DNA of 64,000 bases, from the NCBI RefSeq assembly GCF_003060825.1, contig NZ_CP028922.1, positions 3,984,501 to 4,048,500 of the forward strand, read 5' to 3'. A program made the position numbers and the translations under genes. Shown here piece after piece: positions 33,619-42,106 of this stretch. Source of the stretch: Paenibacillus sp. CAA11. GTDB taxonomy: Bacteria; Bacillota; Bacilli; Paenibacillales; Paenibacillaceae. The notes beneath the pieces were generated by a model that was given only the letters and a program-made list of their open reading frames with translations, had not been told where the DNA came from and did no database searches. Position 1 is the stretch's first letter; the number at the start of each line of letters is the position of its first letter.

Positions 33619-34551
33619 TTACATCTTGTTGAACGTATCTGTTAAAATAGGTACAATTTGCGATTTGCGGGATACTACGCCTTTAAGAAGGGCTTTGTTG
33701 TTTTGAAGGGACACATTATAAGCCTTCTCCACTGCAGTGGATTTCTCACCCATAGCGATCCCTACAGAATCATTATTCAGAATGTCTGTGATGACAAACA
33801 GGAACAAATCCAGTCCCTTGCTGGAGATGATTGCCGACAACGCAGTTTCCAGCTCCTCCTGGCGGCTGAGCACATCGTTCACATCCACTGCATTTACCTG
33901 TGCGATCTCAACCTTGCTTGAGCCCATTTGGAACTCTTTCGCGTCAAGTGCCACCAGCTCTGCAATCGACTTCTTGCTCAGGTCTGCACCGGCCTTCAGC
34001 ATGTCCAGTCCATAGCTATCCGCATCCACGCCAGCAATCTCCGCAAGCTCACGCGCAGCCTTGACATCCTCTTCCGTGCAGGTTGGCGACTTAAACAGCA
34101 AGGAATCCGAAATGATGGCAGACAGCATTAATCCAGCGATAGATGCAGGAATTTCTACATCGTGCTCCTTGTAGAGCTTCTTCAGGATCGTAGCTGTGCA
34201 GCCGACAGGCTCGGCGCGGTAATAGAGCGGTCCGCTAGTCTCAAAGTTGGCGATACGATGGTGGTCAATAACCTCAATAACGCGCACCTGGTCGATATCG
34301 TTCGCACTCTGCTGACGTTCATTATGATCGACAAGAATAACTTCCTTCACTTCGTTTGCTACCGTATCAACCAGCCGAGGTGCTGGGGTCTTAAAGCGGT
34401 CAAGAGCAAACTGAGTTTCCCCGTTGACGTTGCCAAGGCGAACTGCCTCTACCTGCATGCCGAGCTGTGTCTTCAGATGTGCATAGGCAATCGCGGAACA
34501 AATTGTATCCGTGTCTGGATTCTTATGGCCGAAAATTAGAACTTTTTCCAT
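33619..34551 (-). CDS. ppaC: Manganese-dependent inorganic pyrophosphatase (family II)
   Basis: 310 residues, standard length. DHH-family motifs: GHKNPDTDT at 8-16, ILVDHNERQ near 72-80, DHHRI near 96-100, and the C-terminal DHHA2 [10 protein letters not shown] for substrate binding. It hydrolyses pyrophosphate in the cytoplasm with Mn(II). It is monocistronic with a clear terminator. Confidence 0.95.
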   Translation of the reverse strand: MEKVLIFGHKNPDTDTICSAIAYAHLKTQLGMQVEAVRLGNVNGETQFALDRFKTPAPRLVDTVANEVKEVILVDHNERQQSANDIDQVRVIEVIDHHRIANFETSGPLYYRAEPVGCTATILKKLYKEHDVEIPASIAGLMLSAIISDSLLFKSPTCTEEDVKAARELAEIAGVDADSYGLDMLKAGADLSKKSIAELVALDAKEFQMGSSKVEIAQVNAVDVNDVLSRQEELETALSAIISSKGLDLFLFVITDILNNDSVGIAMGEKSTAVEKAYNVSLQNNKALLKGVVSRKSQIVPILTDTFNKM

Positions 34552-34662
34552 TCCTTACTCCCTCACTTGGTCATATTTTGGCGAGACAAGTATATCGTAT
34601 GCGCCGGTTTCCAAGCAAGATTATACCCCAAAAACAGGATGAATCCCACTGACCAAACGGTC

Positions 34663-35070
34663 TTACTCTTCAGAGGAAGAAGATTTAAACAGCCGATCCG
34701 CCGCCACCCACGGGCTGCCTGTAATCAGGAGCGCCACTGACAACACTAGCAGGGTCAGCTCAAATTCATAGCCGCCGACAAAGCCGGCCGCAAGTCGGGC
34801 AGTCACGATTGCCCCGACCATAATGACAGCAAACAACGCTGCAACGATGCGGGTCCCAAGCCCCAAAATCATAGCTACGCCGCCAATCACTTCAATTAAA
34901 GCGGTCGCATAGGCCACAAAGCCGGGAACCCCGAGGCTGTCAAAGAAAGCTACAGTATTCTCAATTCCATTCTGAAATTTGGTAATGCCATGTGCCAGAA
35001 ATACTGCACCCAGAACTAATCTTAACAGCAAGAGCCCAATTCCATAATTTCTATTCACAAGCACGCTCAT
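34663..35070 (-). CDS. catD: DoxX-family membrane protein (CatD-like)
   Basis: 135 residues, four helices. The N-terminus GLLLLRLVLGAVFLAHGITKF and the second helix ALIEVIGGVAMILGLGTRIVA are typical DoxX. It overlaps the upstream dioxygenase gene by four bases (ATGA). The pairing of a DoxX protein with a CatE-type dioxygenase and an HxlR-family regulator is that of B. subtilis catDE, which answers catechol and quinone stress. The symbol is given by this analogy. Confidence 0.8.
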   Translation of the reverse strand: MSVLVNRNYGIGLLLLRLVLGAVFLAHGITKFQNGIENTVAFFDSLGVPGFVAYATALIEVIGGVAMILGLGTRIVAALFAVIMVGAIVTARLAAGFVGGYEFELTLLVLSVALLITGSPWVAADRLFKSSSSEE

Positions 35071-35924
35071 CCTTTCCCTTGTTTAATCCGAATTTCAATA
35101 TTCCAAGGATCTCGAACGACCCAAGCATCTTCCTGCTTCTTTGGAGCATAGCTAGCTTCGTTTAGTCTTTCAATCAAAGCCTCAATTTCACGCGAATCAG
35201 GCAGCAGAATCGTGAAATTCTTGATCCCCACCGCATGATCTGCAGGCGGCTTAGCTCCTTCTCCAGCCCAAACATTTAAGCCAAGGTGGTGATGATAGCC
35301 TCCGGCCGCTACAAACAGCACGCGCATATCAGGGTAGCTTCCCGCAATGTCGAGCCCAAGTACATCGCAATAGAAGCGTTTAGCCTCAGCCAGATTCCCC
35401 ACATGAAAGTGCAAATGCCCAATCCGTGTCCCCTCAGGCAGCCCTGACCAAACTAATCCCTCAGCCTCCTGCAGCACGTCCTCTAAATCGACCGCTTCCG
35501 TTGTCATCACTGCAGTTCCATCTGCATGGCGCTCCCAAGCTTCCCGAGGACGGTCCGCGTAAATCTCAATCCCGTTCTCATCCGGATCATTTAAATAGAG
35601 AGCTTCACTGACCTTGTGATCCCCGTGTCCGAAATAGACTTGGCGGTCCAGCAGATGACGGGTTACCAGACCCAGATCCGCCCTTGTCGGCAGCAGAATG
35701 GCAAAGTGGTACAAGCCTGAGGCCGATCTGCGCGGAACGCTTACCGCATTCTCCACCTCTTCGAGAATCAGCAGAGGCCCCTCGGCCCCGGCGGCGGCAA
35801 GCTCGGCTGTACTACCTTCCCTTCTCAACAGCTTAAGTCCAATGACATCTTCATAAAAGGCAACTGAGCGAACTAAACTGCTTATCTTCAGCTTGACAGG
35901 TCCTAGTTTCATATCAGAATGCAA
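35067..35924 (-). CDS. catE: CatE-like catechol 2,3-dioxygenase (VOC family)
   Basis: 285 residues from TTG at 35924, which has AGGAGG eight bases upstream; a GTG at 35933 would overlap that site. Two VOC modules: N-terminal (VRSVAFYEDVIGLKLLRREG) and C-terminal. The metal ligands are in the C-terminal module: H in IGHLHFHVGN, H in GGYHHHLGLN and E in WNIEIRIKQG. It should open the ring of catecholic compounds with Fe(II) or Mn(II). It is divergent from, and probably repressed by, the HxlR-type protein at 36079. Confidence 0.85.
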   Translation of the reverse strand: MHSDMKLGPVKLKISSLVRSVAFYEDVIGLKLLRREGSTAELAAAGAEGPLLILEEVENAVSVPRRSASGLYHFAILLPTRADLGLVTRHLLDRQVYFGHGDHKVSEALYLNDPDENGIEIYADRPREAWERHADGTAVMTTEAVDLEDVLQEAEGLVWSGLPEGTRIGHLHFHVGNLAEAKRFYCDVLGLDIAGSYPDMRVLFVAAGGYHHHLGLNVWAGEGAKPPADHAVGIKNFTILLPDSREIEALIERLNEASYAPKKQEDAWVVRDPWNIEIRIKQGKG

Positions 35925-35970
35925 TGTAAGCACCTCCTCTTTATAATCTAAATAACTTTTTGTTAGTTAG

Positions 35971-35988
35971 TTTAATAACAGTATTAAA
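35971..35988. promoter_or_regulatory. Operator-like palindrome between catE and the HxlR gene
   Basis: TTTAATA-ACAG-TATTAAA, a perfect 7-4-7 palindrome in the divergent promoter region. A longer imperfect pair TTAGTTAGTT / AAGTAACTAA surrounds it. The HxlR gene has an extended -10 (TGGTATAAT at 36046-36054). Confidence 0.55.
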
Positions 35989-36078
35989 TTATGTCAAGTA
36001 ACTAAATTAATATATATTATTTGATAACATTTCATGCAATTAATCTGGTATAATGAATGAGTACAGAGGTGAATAACG

Positions 36079-36399
36079 ATGGATCAAACTCAAATATGCC
36101 CCCGATTCGAGAAGGGGATTCAAATTGCCAGCAAACGCTGGGCTTGTCTTATCATTTATCAGCTGCTCGAAGGCCCAAAACGATTCTGTGCTATGGAAAC
36201 TGCACTCAACATAAGCGGACGCCTTCTCTCTGAGAGACTGAAGGAGCTGGAAACCGAAGGAATCGTCAAACGGATCGTCTATCCTGAGACCCCTGTCCGC
36301 ATCGAGTACTCCCTTACACAGAAAGGCCTTGCCTTTGAATCCATTCTGAGCGCGATCCAGACATGGTCACAAACCTGGATTGAACCGGATTCGATCTAA
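36079..36399 (+). CDS. HxlR-family (DUF24) redox-type repressor, CatR/YodB-like
   Basis: 106 residues. The N-terminus MDQTQICPRFEKGIQIASKRW places a single cysteine at residue 7, the position of the redox-sensing cysteine in B. subtilis YodB and CatR. The winged helix continues with IIYQLLEGPKRFCAMETALN, then SGRLLSERLKELETEGIVKR and the wing IEYSLTQKG. Its divergent position suggests it represses catDE until quinones or diamide modify Cys7 (family knowledge plus inference). A terminator follows at 36428. Confidence 0.88.
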   Translation: MDQTQICPRFEKGIQIASKRWACLIIYQLLEGPKRFCAMETALNISGRLLSERLKELETEGIVKRIVYPETPVRIEYSLTQKGLAFESILSAIQTWSQTWIEPDSI

Positions 36400-36427
36400 C
36401 TTTAATATTTCCGGTAACGGGCTAAGC

Positions 36428-36461
36428 ATCCCCCTGCAGCTAATGGCAAGGGGATTTTTTC
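36428..36461 (+). terminator. Terminator of the HxlR gene
   Basis: ATCCCC / GGGGAT stem with a loop of about 16 nt, followed by TTTTTTCTTT. Confidence 0.75.
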
Positions 36462-36567
36462 TTTGCTTCCCCGCTTCCTTTTCTTTCCTTTCCCCTCGCA
36501 ATTTGATACATTCTACTTGGAAAGTAGTAGGGCTGCAGCCGAAGAAATCAATAAAAGGAGGCTAAAC

Positions 36568-37482
36568 ATGAAGGTACTGGTACTTGGTGGAACAGGATTT
36601 TTTGGCAAGAGGCTTGTTCAGCGTCTGATTGATGCGGGAGATGAGGTCACCGTAGCTACGCGCGGACAAGCGGCCGACCCATTCGGGGATTCCGTGGAGC
36701 GCATCAAGGCCGATCGACAGAAACGGGAAGACCTGGAGCACTTAGCCGAAGGGCGGGCCTGGGATGTAATTTACGACAATATCGGCTTTGCCTCCCAGGA
36801 TGCTCTTGATGCAGCAGAGGTATTTGCGGGCAAAACCAAGCATTATGTTCTCACCTCCTCCCTCTCGGTCTATGAATTCGGGAGCGCCGAGCGAAGCGAG
36901 GAGGAAGTGGACACGCTTCACTATCCTGTCACTATCGGAACCTACAAAGAATTTGACTACAGCGAGGGCAAACGTCAGGCTGAAGCGGTTCTGCTTCAGC
37001 AAGCCTCCTTCCCCGTAAGCGCAGTCAGATTCCCCTTCGTCATCGGAATAGATGACTATACAGAGCGGCTGCTCTTTCATATCAGAAATGCCATGGAAGG
37101 GAAAGCCATTCAAGCGATTGATCCGGATGCCCAAATCTCGTTCATCTCTTCGGAAGAAGCGGCCGAATTCCTGTTCTGGTTAGGGCGCCACGACTCTCTC
37201 GGTGCAGTAAATGCCTGTGCGGCAGGTACGGTGTCTTTACGGGAGTTGATGAAGCTAATCGAAGTGCGCACCGGCAAATCGGCTGTCATCGAAACCGTAA
37301 CCGAGGAAGCCGCCGGGCAGGCCAACAATCTGTCGCCCTATGCGGTTAGCGCCTCGTTCGGGATGACCACCCGCAAGGCAGCAGAAGCAGGTTTCCATTT
37401 CTCAGATCTTAAGGAATGGCTTCCAGGGCTTATTACACAATTGGCAAGCTCCATTTCCAATCACTTGAAAACTACGTCATAG
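36568..37482 (+). CDS. Extended-SDR/NAD-dependent epimerase-like protein
   Basis: 304 residues from the ATG at 36568, which has AAAGGAGG six bases upstream; the longer frame from 36463 covers the intergenic region. The Rossmann motif GGTGFFGKRLVQRLIDAG is at 7-24, YVLTSSLSVYEFG provides the serine strand, and EFDYSEGKRQAEAVLL supplies the YxxxK pair. The late conserved segment ISFISSEEAAEFLFWLG is typical of epimerase/dehydratase or plant-type CSP41-like proteins. Substrate unknown. It stands alone. Confidence 0.82.
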   Translation: MKVLVLGGTGFFGKRLVQRLIDAGDEVTVATRGQAADPFGDSVERIKADRQKREDLEHLAEGRAWDVIYDNIGFASQDALDAAEVFAGKTKHYVLTSSLSVYEFGSAERSEEEVDTLHYPVTIGTYKEFDYSEGKRQAEAVLLQQASFPVSAVRFPFVIGIDDYTERLLFHIRNAMEGKAIQAIDPDAQISFISSEEAAEFLFWLGRHDSLGAVNACAAGTVSLRELMKLIEVRTGKSAVIETVTEEAAGQANNLSPYAVSASFGMTTRKAAEAGFHFSDLKEWLPGLITQLASSISNHLKTTS

Positions 37483-37576
37483 TTATTACCTATTAAGTTC
37501 ATCCATATTATGTATTTCCCATTTGCGCAACTTCTCCCTTAAAATGTCTGCAAAGACCTAAAGGAGCGATGAGCAA

Positions 37577-38251
37577 ATGAAATCCTCGGTAAAGCAGCTG
37601 TTTGATAGGGTAGCAGAGGACTATGATATGCAGCGAAGACAGCTTATTCCATGCTTCGATGACTTTTATGGAATGGCCTTGAATTTAATGGAGAGCCCTG
37701 CCGCTTCCCCGCGCATTCTTGATTTAGGTGCCGGCACGGGGCTGCTGTCTGGGATGGTGCTGCAGAAGTATCCGGCGGCGCGGCTTACGCTCATGGACTT
37801 GAGCGAGAAGATGCTCGAAGGAGCACGCAGAAGATTTGCAGGCTCTGACCAAGTGGAATATGTGGTTGGCGACTATACGAAGCACCCTTTCACCGATTCC
37901 TACGACATGGTCATTTCCTCTCTCTCCATTCACCATTTGAGCCATGCAGAGAAGAAGGAGCTGTTCCGCACTGTATACCAGCTGCTCGAACCCGGCGGCA
38001 CCTTCATTAACGCCGACCAGGTTCAGGGACGATACGCCGAGTCGGATGCGTATTACCGCCGCTGCTGGCTGGAGGCAATCCGGCAAAGCGGACTATCCGA
38101 CGAGGCCATCTCGGCCTCAATTGAGCGGCGTAAGGTAGATATCAACGCTCCTGTAGAGGACCAGCTGGTGTGGCTGGAGGAGGCCGGCTTTAGCATTGCA
38201 GACTGCATGTATAAATATTTGGACTTTGCCGTGTTCTACGCGCAAAAATAA
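37577..38251 (+). CDS. Class I SAM-dependent methyltransferase
   Basis: 224 residues. Motif I is ILDLGAGTGLLSG at about 47-59, the acidic ribose loop LTLMDLSEKMLEGARRRF, motif II VEYVVGDYTKHPF, and the post-motif DMVISSLSIHHLSHAEK. The C-terminus VWLEEAGFSIADCMYKYLDFAVFYAQK resembles small-molecule methyltransferases of the UbiE/trans-aconitate type. Target unknown. RBS AAAGGAG precedes the ATG; the gene ends directly before a strong terminator. Confidence 0.87.
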   Translation: MKSSVKQLFDRVAEDYDMQRRQLIPCFDDFYGMALNLMESPAASPRILDLGAGTGLLSGMVLQKYPAARLTLMDLSEKMLEGARRRFAGSDQVEYVVGDYTKHPFTDSYDMVISSLSIHHLSHAEKKELFRTVYQLLEPGGTFINADQVQGRYAESDAYYRRCWLEAIRQSGLSDEAISASIERRKVDINAPVEDQLVWLEEAGFSIADCMYKYLDFAVFYAQK

Positions 38252-38252
38252 C

Positions 38253-38296
38253 AACAAGACCGGTTCATGCAACTAGCTGCATGAACCGGTCTTGTT
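38253..38296. terminator. Bidirectional terminator with a perfect 19-bp stem
   Basis: AACAAGACCGGTTCATGCA and its exact complement around ACTAGC. It separates the convergent methyltransferase and ComA-like genes. Confidence 0.85.
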
Positions 38297-38312
38297 CTAA
38301 TGTTATTTAGGC

Positions 38313-38969
38313 TTAACGCAGCAAGCCCAAATCTTTGGCTTTGCTTACAGCCTCAATCCGTGATTTTACGCCAAGTTTCTGAAAAATATGAGTCAAGCTG
38401 TACTCCAGCGATCGCTGGGATACGCACATCTGCTCTGCAATTTGGCGATTGCCTTTGCCCATCGCAATCTGGTTCAACATCTCCAGATCCCTCTCCTGCA
38501 GTACAGGCTTCGCCATTTTGCCTGATGCGTCCGCGACTGAAGAGATATGTCCGTCCCTGCCCGTCTGCTGACTTAATGTTCTGAACACCTCAATCGGGAG
38601 CACAACCTCTTTACGGATTGCACAGCGTATAGCGTTTACCAGCTGTTCCCGTGTAGAAGTTTTGGAGACATAGCCTGATATACCCGTGCTGATCAGCCGG
38701 TTCATATGAGGACTGATGTCAAACCCCGTGTAGATCAAAATCACGGCATCCGGTTGAACTTCAAGCACCTGAGCGGCAAGGTCAATGCCGTTAATAGACG
38801 GCATGAACAGATCAAACAGCATGACCGCATACTGCTCGGTCTGTACTCGGTGCAGCAGCCGCTCGATCTGGGTTTCAATCGTCACCGCGAACTCCCCGTC
38901 TTTTTCCAAAATCAGCTTGGTCCCCTCTGTAACTGCCGGATGGTCATCGACCACTAGTATATTCAACAT
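38313..38969 (-). CDS. ComA-like response regulator
   Basis: 218 residues from the ATG at 38969, which has GGTGAG upstream. The receiver start MLNILVVDDHPAVTEGTK is strikingly ComA-like, with the phospho-acceptor D in VMLFDLFMPSINGID and K in GYVSKTSTREQL. The LuxR-type HTH at about 155-210 reads ERDLEMLNQIAMGKGNRQIA, then RSLEYSLTHIFQKLGVKSRI, EAVSKAKDLGLL, also matching ComA. It overlaps the kinase gene end by 26 bases, so the two form one operon. Whether it controls competence- or surfactin-like genes is unknown; no ComX/ComQ gene is seen here. Confidence 0.88.
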   Translation of the reverse strand: MLNILVVDDHPAVTEGTKLILEKDGEFAVTIETQIERLLHRVQTEQYAVMLFDLFMPSINGIDLAAQVLEVQPDAVILIYTGFDISPHMNRLISTGISGYVSKTSTREQLVNAIRCAIRKEVVLPIEVFRTLSQQTGRDGHISSVADASGKMAKPVLQERDLEMLNQIAMGKGNRQIAEQMCVSQRSLEYSLTHIFQKLGVKSRIEAVSKAKDLGLLR

Positions 38970-41019
38970 AAATCTCACCTGCATCTGTATTGTTCAGTCT
39001 AAACAAGGATTCATCCGTCATAAACCGAGGAAGGTAAATCCGAACGGAGAGTCCTTCTCCTGGCGTCGATTGCATCCGAATTTCCCCTTCAAGGCTCCTT
39101 ACCCGTTCATGAATGCCCAGCAGCCCAAGCGATCTAAGCGAGCCCTGCAGCTGGCCAGCTGTAAGACCGATGCCATTGTCCGTATAGACCAGCAGGACCC
39201 CCTCTTCCTCATCTGACAGTGTAATATTCACCTGGGTAGCTTGAGAGTGCTTATAAGCATTAGACAACAGCTCCTGAGTGATTCGATAAATGGCGATGAG
39301 ATGATCATCCGAGAGGACAGTATGAAACGACGCATGTTGAAAAGCTATGGCGAAGTCCGCACGCAGCTGAATCCTGCTGAACAGATCTTCCAACGCCTGT
39401 ATGATCCCCCATTCCTTAAGGAATGGAGGGCGAAGCTCATGACAGGTTACTCGGATCTGGTGGATAACATCAAGCAGCCCTTCGGTAATTTGCTGCAGAT
39501 CCCCCCTTGCTTCTTCCGGAAAACTAGACTGGGAGCTCAGCATCTCCAGCCTCCGGTACCAGATGATCTGTTCCTGCAAGGCTGAATCATGCAGCTCCTG
39601 AGACAGTCGCATACGCTCCTGCTCTGTTAATTTATAGATCATTCTCATGAACCAGGCTGGAATTTGCCGGCTGCGAATAGAGTGCTCCAGCTCTGCCGTC
39701 AGGTCCTGAATTTTCAGCTGGTTGTCGATAAATACACTTGCATAACGGGACAAAGTCTTCACCCAAATTCGAACCGGAGCCTCGCTGAGCTTCTCGGCCG
39801 GCTCACCGTCAAGCCAAACCAGCAAGGTTCTTCCTCTAGCTTCCCCCACCAAAAAAAACAGGCCGAAAGCCGTCTCGATCATTTCTCCCAAGGGAAGCCT
39901 TACTCCCCGGTAGGCTGCTATCGCATGCAGCGCTTCTTCCCCCGGCCTGCTACCCGCCGCAGCTATGAATGTTGAGAACCCCTCTGTCTCCAGTAATGAA
40001 ACCTGGGGAGTTCCTAGCACCTCCCGAAGCTCGCGGACCAGCCGCTGCTCCAGTTCGGCCCTGTGGTTCAGGGAAGATGCATCCTTAGAGAAAGCGTCCA
40101 GGCTGGACTGAAGGCTTAAATACAGCTCTTCATTCTGCTTCAGCCTTTGTTCAGCCCGCTTTCGTCCCGAGATATTGCGGAGCACGATCACGATGCGGTC
40201 CACCCGGCCATCCTCTGCGAGCACCGCCGTAGATACGGACTCCAGCCATATAGGGCTGCCATCTGCATGGTAGAGTAGAAAGGAGAACCTGGTGCTGTGT
40301 TTGTTCGCCAGCAAATATTGAAAGCTTGCCTCCATCTCAGCTGCAACGTCACTTTCGAAGTATATAAAGACCGGACGGCGGTATAGGCTATCCACAATAG
40401 AATATCCTGTTAGCTTCGTGAAGGATGGCGATATATAGCTTGGAACCCCGCTCGTATCGCATACGATCACGATATCTGTCATGCTCTCGGCGATCAATCG
40501 GTAGGAGTGCTCCTGTTCAGCAAGCTGTGCCTCCAGCTTCTTCTCTGCGGTTCGGTTAATTCCGATGCCAAATACACCTGCAACCCTATTTCTTATAACA
40601 ATAGGAAGGAAGGTAACATCCCAGCATGTGGGTTCATTTATAATGGCAACTGTATAGAGCTGAAGTCCGGAAGAGCAGCCGCTGACAGCTGCCAAATAAG
40701 CACTTTTTGCCTGCTCCCGGCAATCCTCACGTATTAATTCCGAGAAAGAATTGTTCCGAAGCCGTTCCATAGACAAGACTCTCATTTGTTCTGCTTGCGG
40801 ATTCATGCCTAAGATCCGGCCCTTTAAATCAAGCTCCACAATGACATCCTTGTTGTGCTCATACAAGGACCTATAATGATATTGGCCGTCCTCCAGCTCA
40901 TGTATTCGCTCACGTGCACGCAGTCTGTACCGGTAAAACCATAGCCCCACAAACAGGCCACCGATCGTAAGGCCAAGCATAAACAGCCCAAGCAGCCCCA
41001 TTGTTGAATGTATACCCAC
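38944..41019 (-). CDS. Sensor kinase with ComP-type kinase core and PAS sensor
   Basis: About 691 residues. One N-terminal helix (GLLGLFMLGLTIGGLFVGLW), two PAS domains (about 45-165 and 172-290), a GAF-like region (about 325-445), then a HisKA_3-type box with H in QERMRLSQELHDSALQEQII and a HATPase with ITQELLSNAYKHSQA, VYTDNGIGLT and LGLLGIHERVRSL. The H-box resembles ComP, but the multi-helix ComX-sensing part of ComP is replaced by PAS/GAF. The start is uncertain: GTG at 41019 lacks a clear ribosome site, and an ATG six codons later is also weak. Confidence 0.85.
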   Translation of the reverse strand: MGIHSTMGLLGLFMLGLTIGGLFVGLWFYRYRLRARERIHELEDGQYHYRSLYEHNKDVIVELDLKGRILGMNPQAEQMRVLSMERLRNNSFSELIREDCREQAKSAYLAAVSGCSSGLQLYTVAIINEPTCWDVTFLPIVIRNRVAGVFGIGINRTAEKKLEAQLAEQEHSYRLIAESMTDIVIVCDTSGVPSYISPSFTKLTGYSIVDSLYRRPVFIYFESDVAAEMEASFQYLLANKHSTRFSFLLYHADGSPIWLESVSTAVLAEDGRVDRIVIVLRNISGRKRAEQRLKQNEELYLSLQSSLDAFSKDASSLNHRAELEQRLVRELREVLGTPQVSLLETEGFSTFIAAAGSRPGEEALHAIAAYRGVRLPLGEMIETAFGLFFLVGEARGRTLLVWLDGEPAEKLSEAPVRIWVKTLSRYASVFIDNQLKIQDLTAELEHSIRSRQIPAWFMRMIYKLTEQERMRLSQELHDSALQEQIIWYRRLEMLSSQSSFPEEARGDLQQITEGLLDVIHQIRVTCHELRPPFLKEWGIIQALEDLFSRIQLRADFAIAFQHASFHTVLSDDHLIAIYRITQELLSNAYKHSQATQVNITLSDEEEGVLLVYTDNGIGLTAGQLQGSLRSLGLLGIHERVRSLEGEIRMQSTPGEGLSVRIYLPRFMTDESLFRLNNTDAGEIYVEYTSGR

Positions 41020-41100
41020 AGCTATAGATCACTGTCCTTCCTTATGAAGTAAACACCGTTAGCAAGACAGCTCCTTTAGCCTGAGTTTTCCTGGATGAGG

Positions 41101-42030
41101 TCAGTAGGCAATATCGTTCTTCATCCCCTGCTTCACCCACATCATTCGGCTGTTCGCACGCTGCAGCAGCCCATAAATTCCCTCGGTCCTCCGCTCGGAG
41201 ATCGCGATGCCGATACTGCCTGTAAGCCAAGCTTCCTTCGAAGGAAGCTTGATCTTACGAAGGGCTGCGAGCAGCGCCTGTGCCCTGTTAATTAACCCCT
41301 GGAGCGTAGGGCTCGGAAATATGACTGCAAAGCTGTCCCCTTCCATGCGCAGAACGGCAGCTTCATCCCCGCAGAGCCACTCCGTTCTCCTCGCAACCTG
41401 CATTAACAGCAGATCGCCATAGGAACGCCCAAAATACTGGTTAACCGCTTTAAAATCATCCAGTCCCATATATATGACCCCAAGCGGGTACTTCTCTAAA
41501 TCACAGTTTTGATAAAATACATCTAAATAATAGGGAGTAAACAAGCCTGTAAGCTTGTCCCTGAGCAAATTATATTCCAGCTGTACCACATCTGTCAGCA
41601 GGCCGGCAACGGATGAGAACAAAGAAATCTCCCATCTCTGATAGGCGTTAGGCACTGGACTTATAGCACACAAGGTTCCAAATGTAAGCCCGCCCTCCAG
41701 CTTGAACGGAATTCCTAGAAATGAGCCACCCCTGAGCCGCTGGGGGAGGGAGAGTCTAGCAGTTAGCGGGTCTTTCTCCAAATCAGGAATATGTATCATC
41801 ATACGGCCATTGGCACATACCAAATTGCACAACATTTCCTCAAGCTCTGTTCCCTGCTCCTGGTATTCTTCCAGTTCTAACGGGTTATGTCTTTTAAGAA
41901 CCATGCTTGTCTTACGGTCATTCACAGTGATGAATAGCTTACTGGCGCTCATCACCTGCTTTAAAACTTCAATTACATTATGCGAGGTCTGGTTGAACGG
42001 TTTTCCAAATAATATACGGTCTATGAGCAT
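41101..42030 (-). CDS. GAF-GGDEF protein with degenerate active site
   Basis: 309 residues. A GAF-like domain covers about 20-150 (LFITVNDRKTSMVLKRHN; FLGIPFKLEGGLTFGTLCAI) and a GGDEF-like domain 155-305 (LRDKLTGLFTPYYLD; MGLDDFKAVNQYFG). The catalytic GGDEF signature reads EGDSF (230-234), and the usual ND after FKxV is NQ. It is therefore unlikely to make cyclic di-GMP and may instead bind GTP or act as a partner. It follows an EAL-like gene with matching defects. RBS GGAGA precedes the ATG. Confidence 0.85.
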   Translation of the reverse strand: MLIDRILFGKPFNQTSHNVIEVLKQVMSASKLFITVNDRKTSMVLKRHNPLELEEYQEQGTELEEMLCNLVCANGRMMIHIPDLEKDPLTARLSLPQRLRGGSFLGIPFKLEGGLTFGTLCAISPVPNAYQRWEISLFSSVAGLLTDVVQLEYNLLRDKLTGLFTPYYLDVFYQNCDLEKYPLGVIYMGLDDFKAVNQYFGRSYGDLLLMQVARRTEWLCGDEAAVLRMEGDSFAVIFPSPTLQGLINRAQALLAALRKIKLPSKEAWLTGSIGIAISERRTEGIYGLLQRANSRMMWVKQGMKNDIAY

Positions 42031-42106
42031 GTCGATCTCCTTAGTCAGAGATATTCGGATCCCAATTCTGCGTAAAGAAATACTAGACCCCTTATCCGGT
42101 CAAAAA

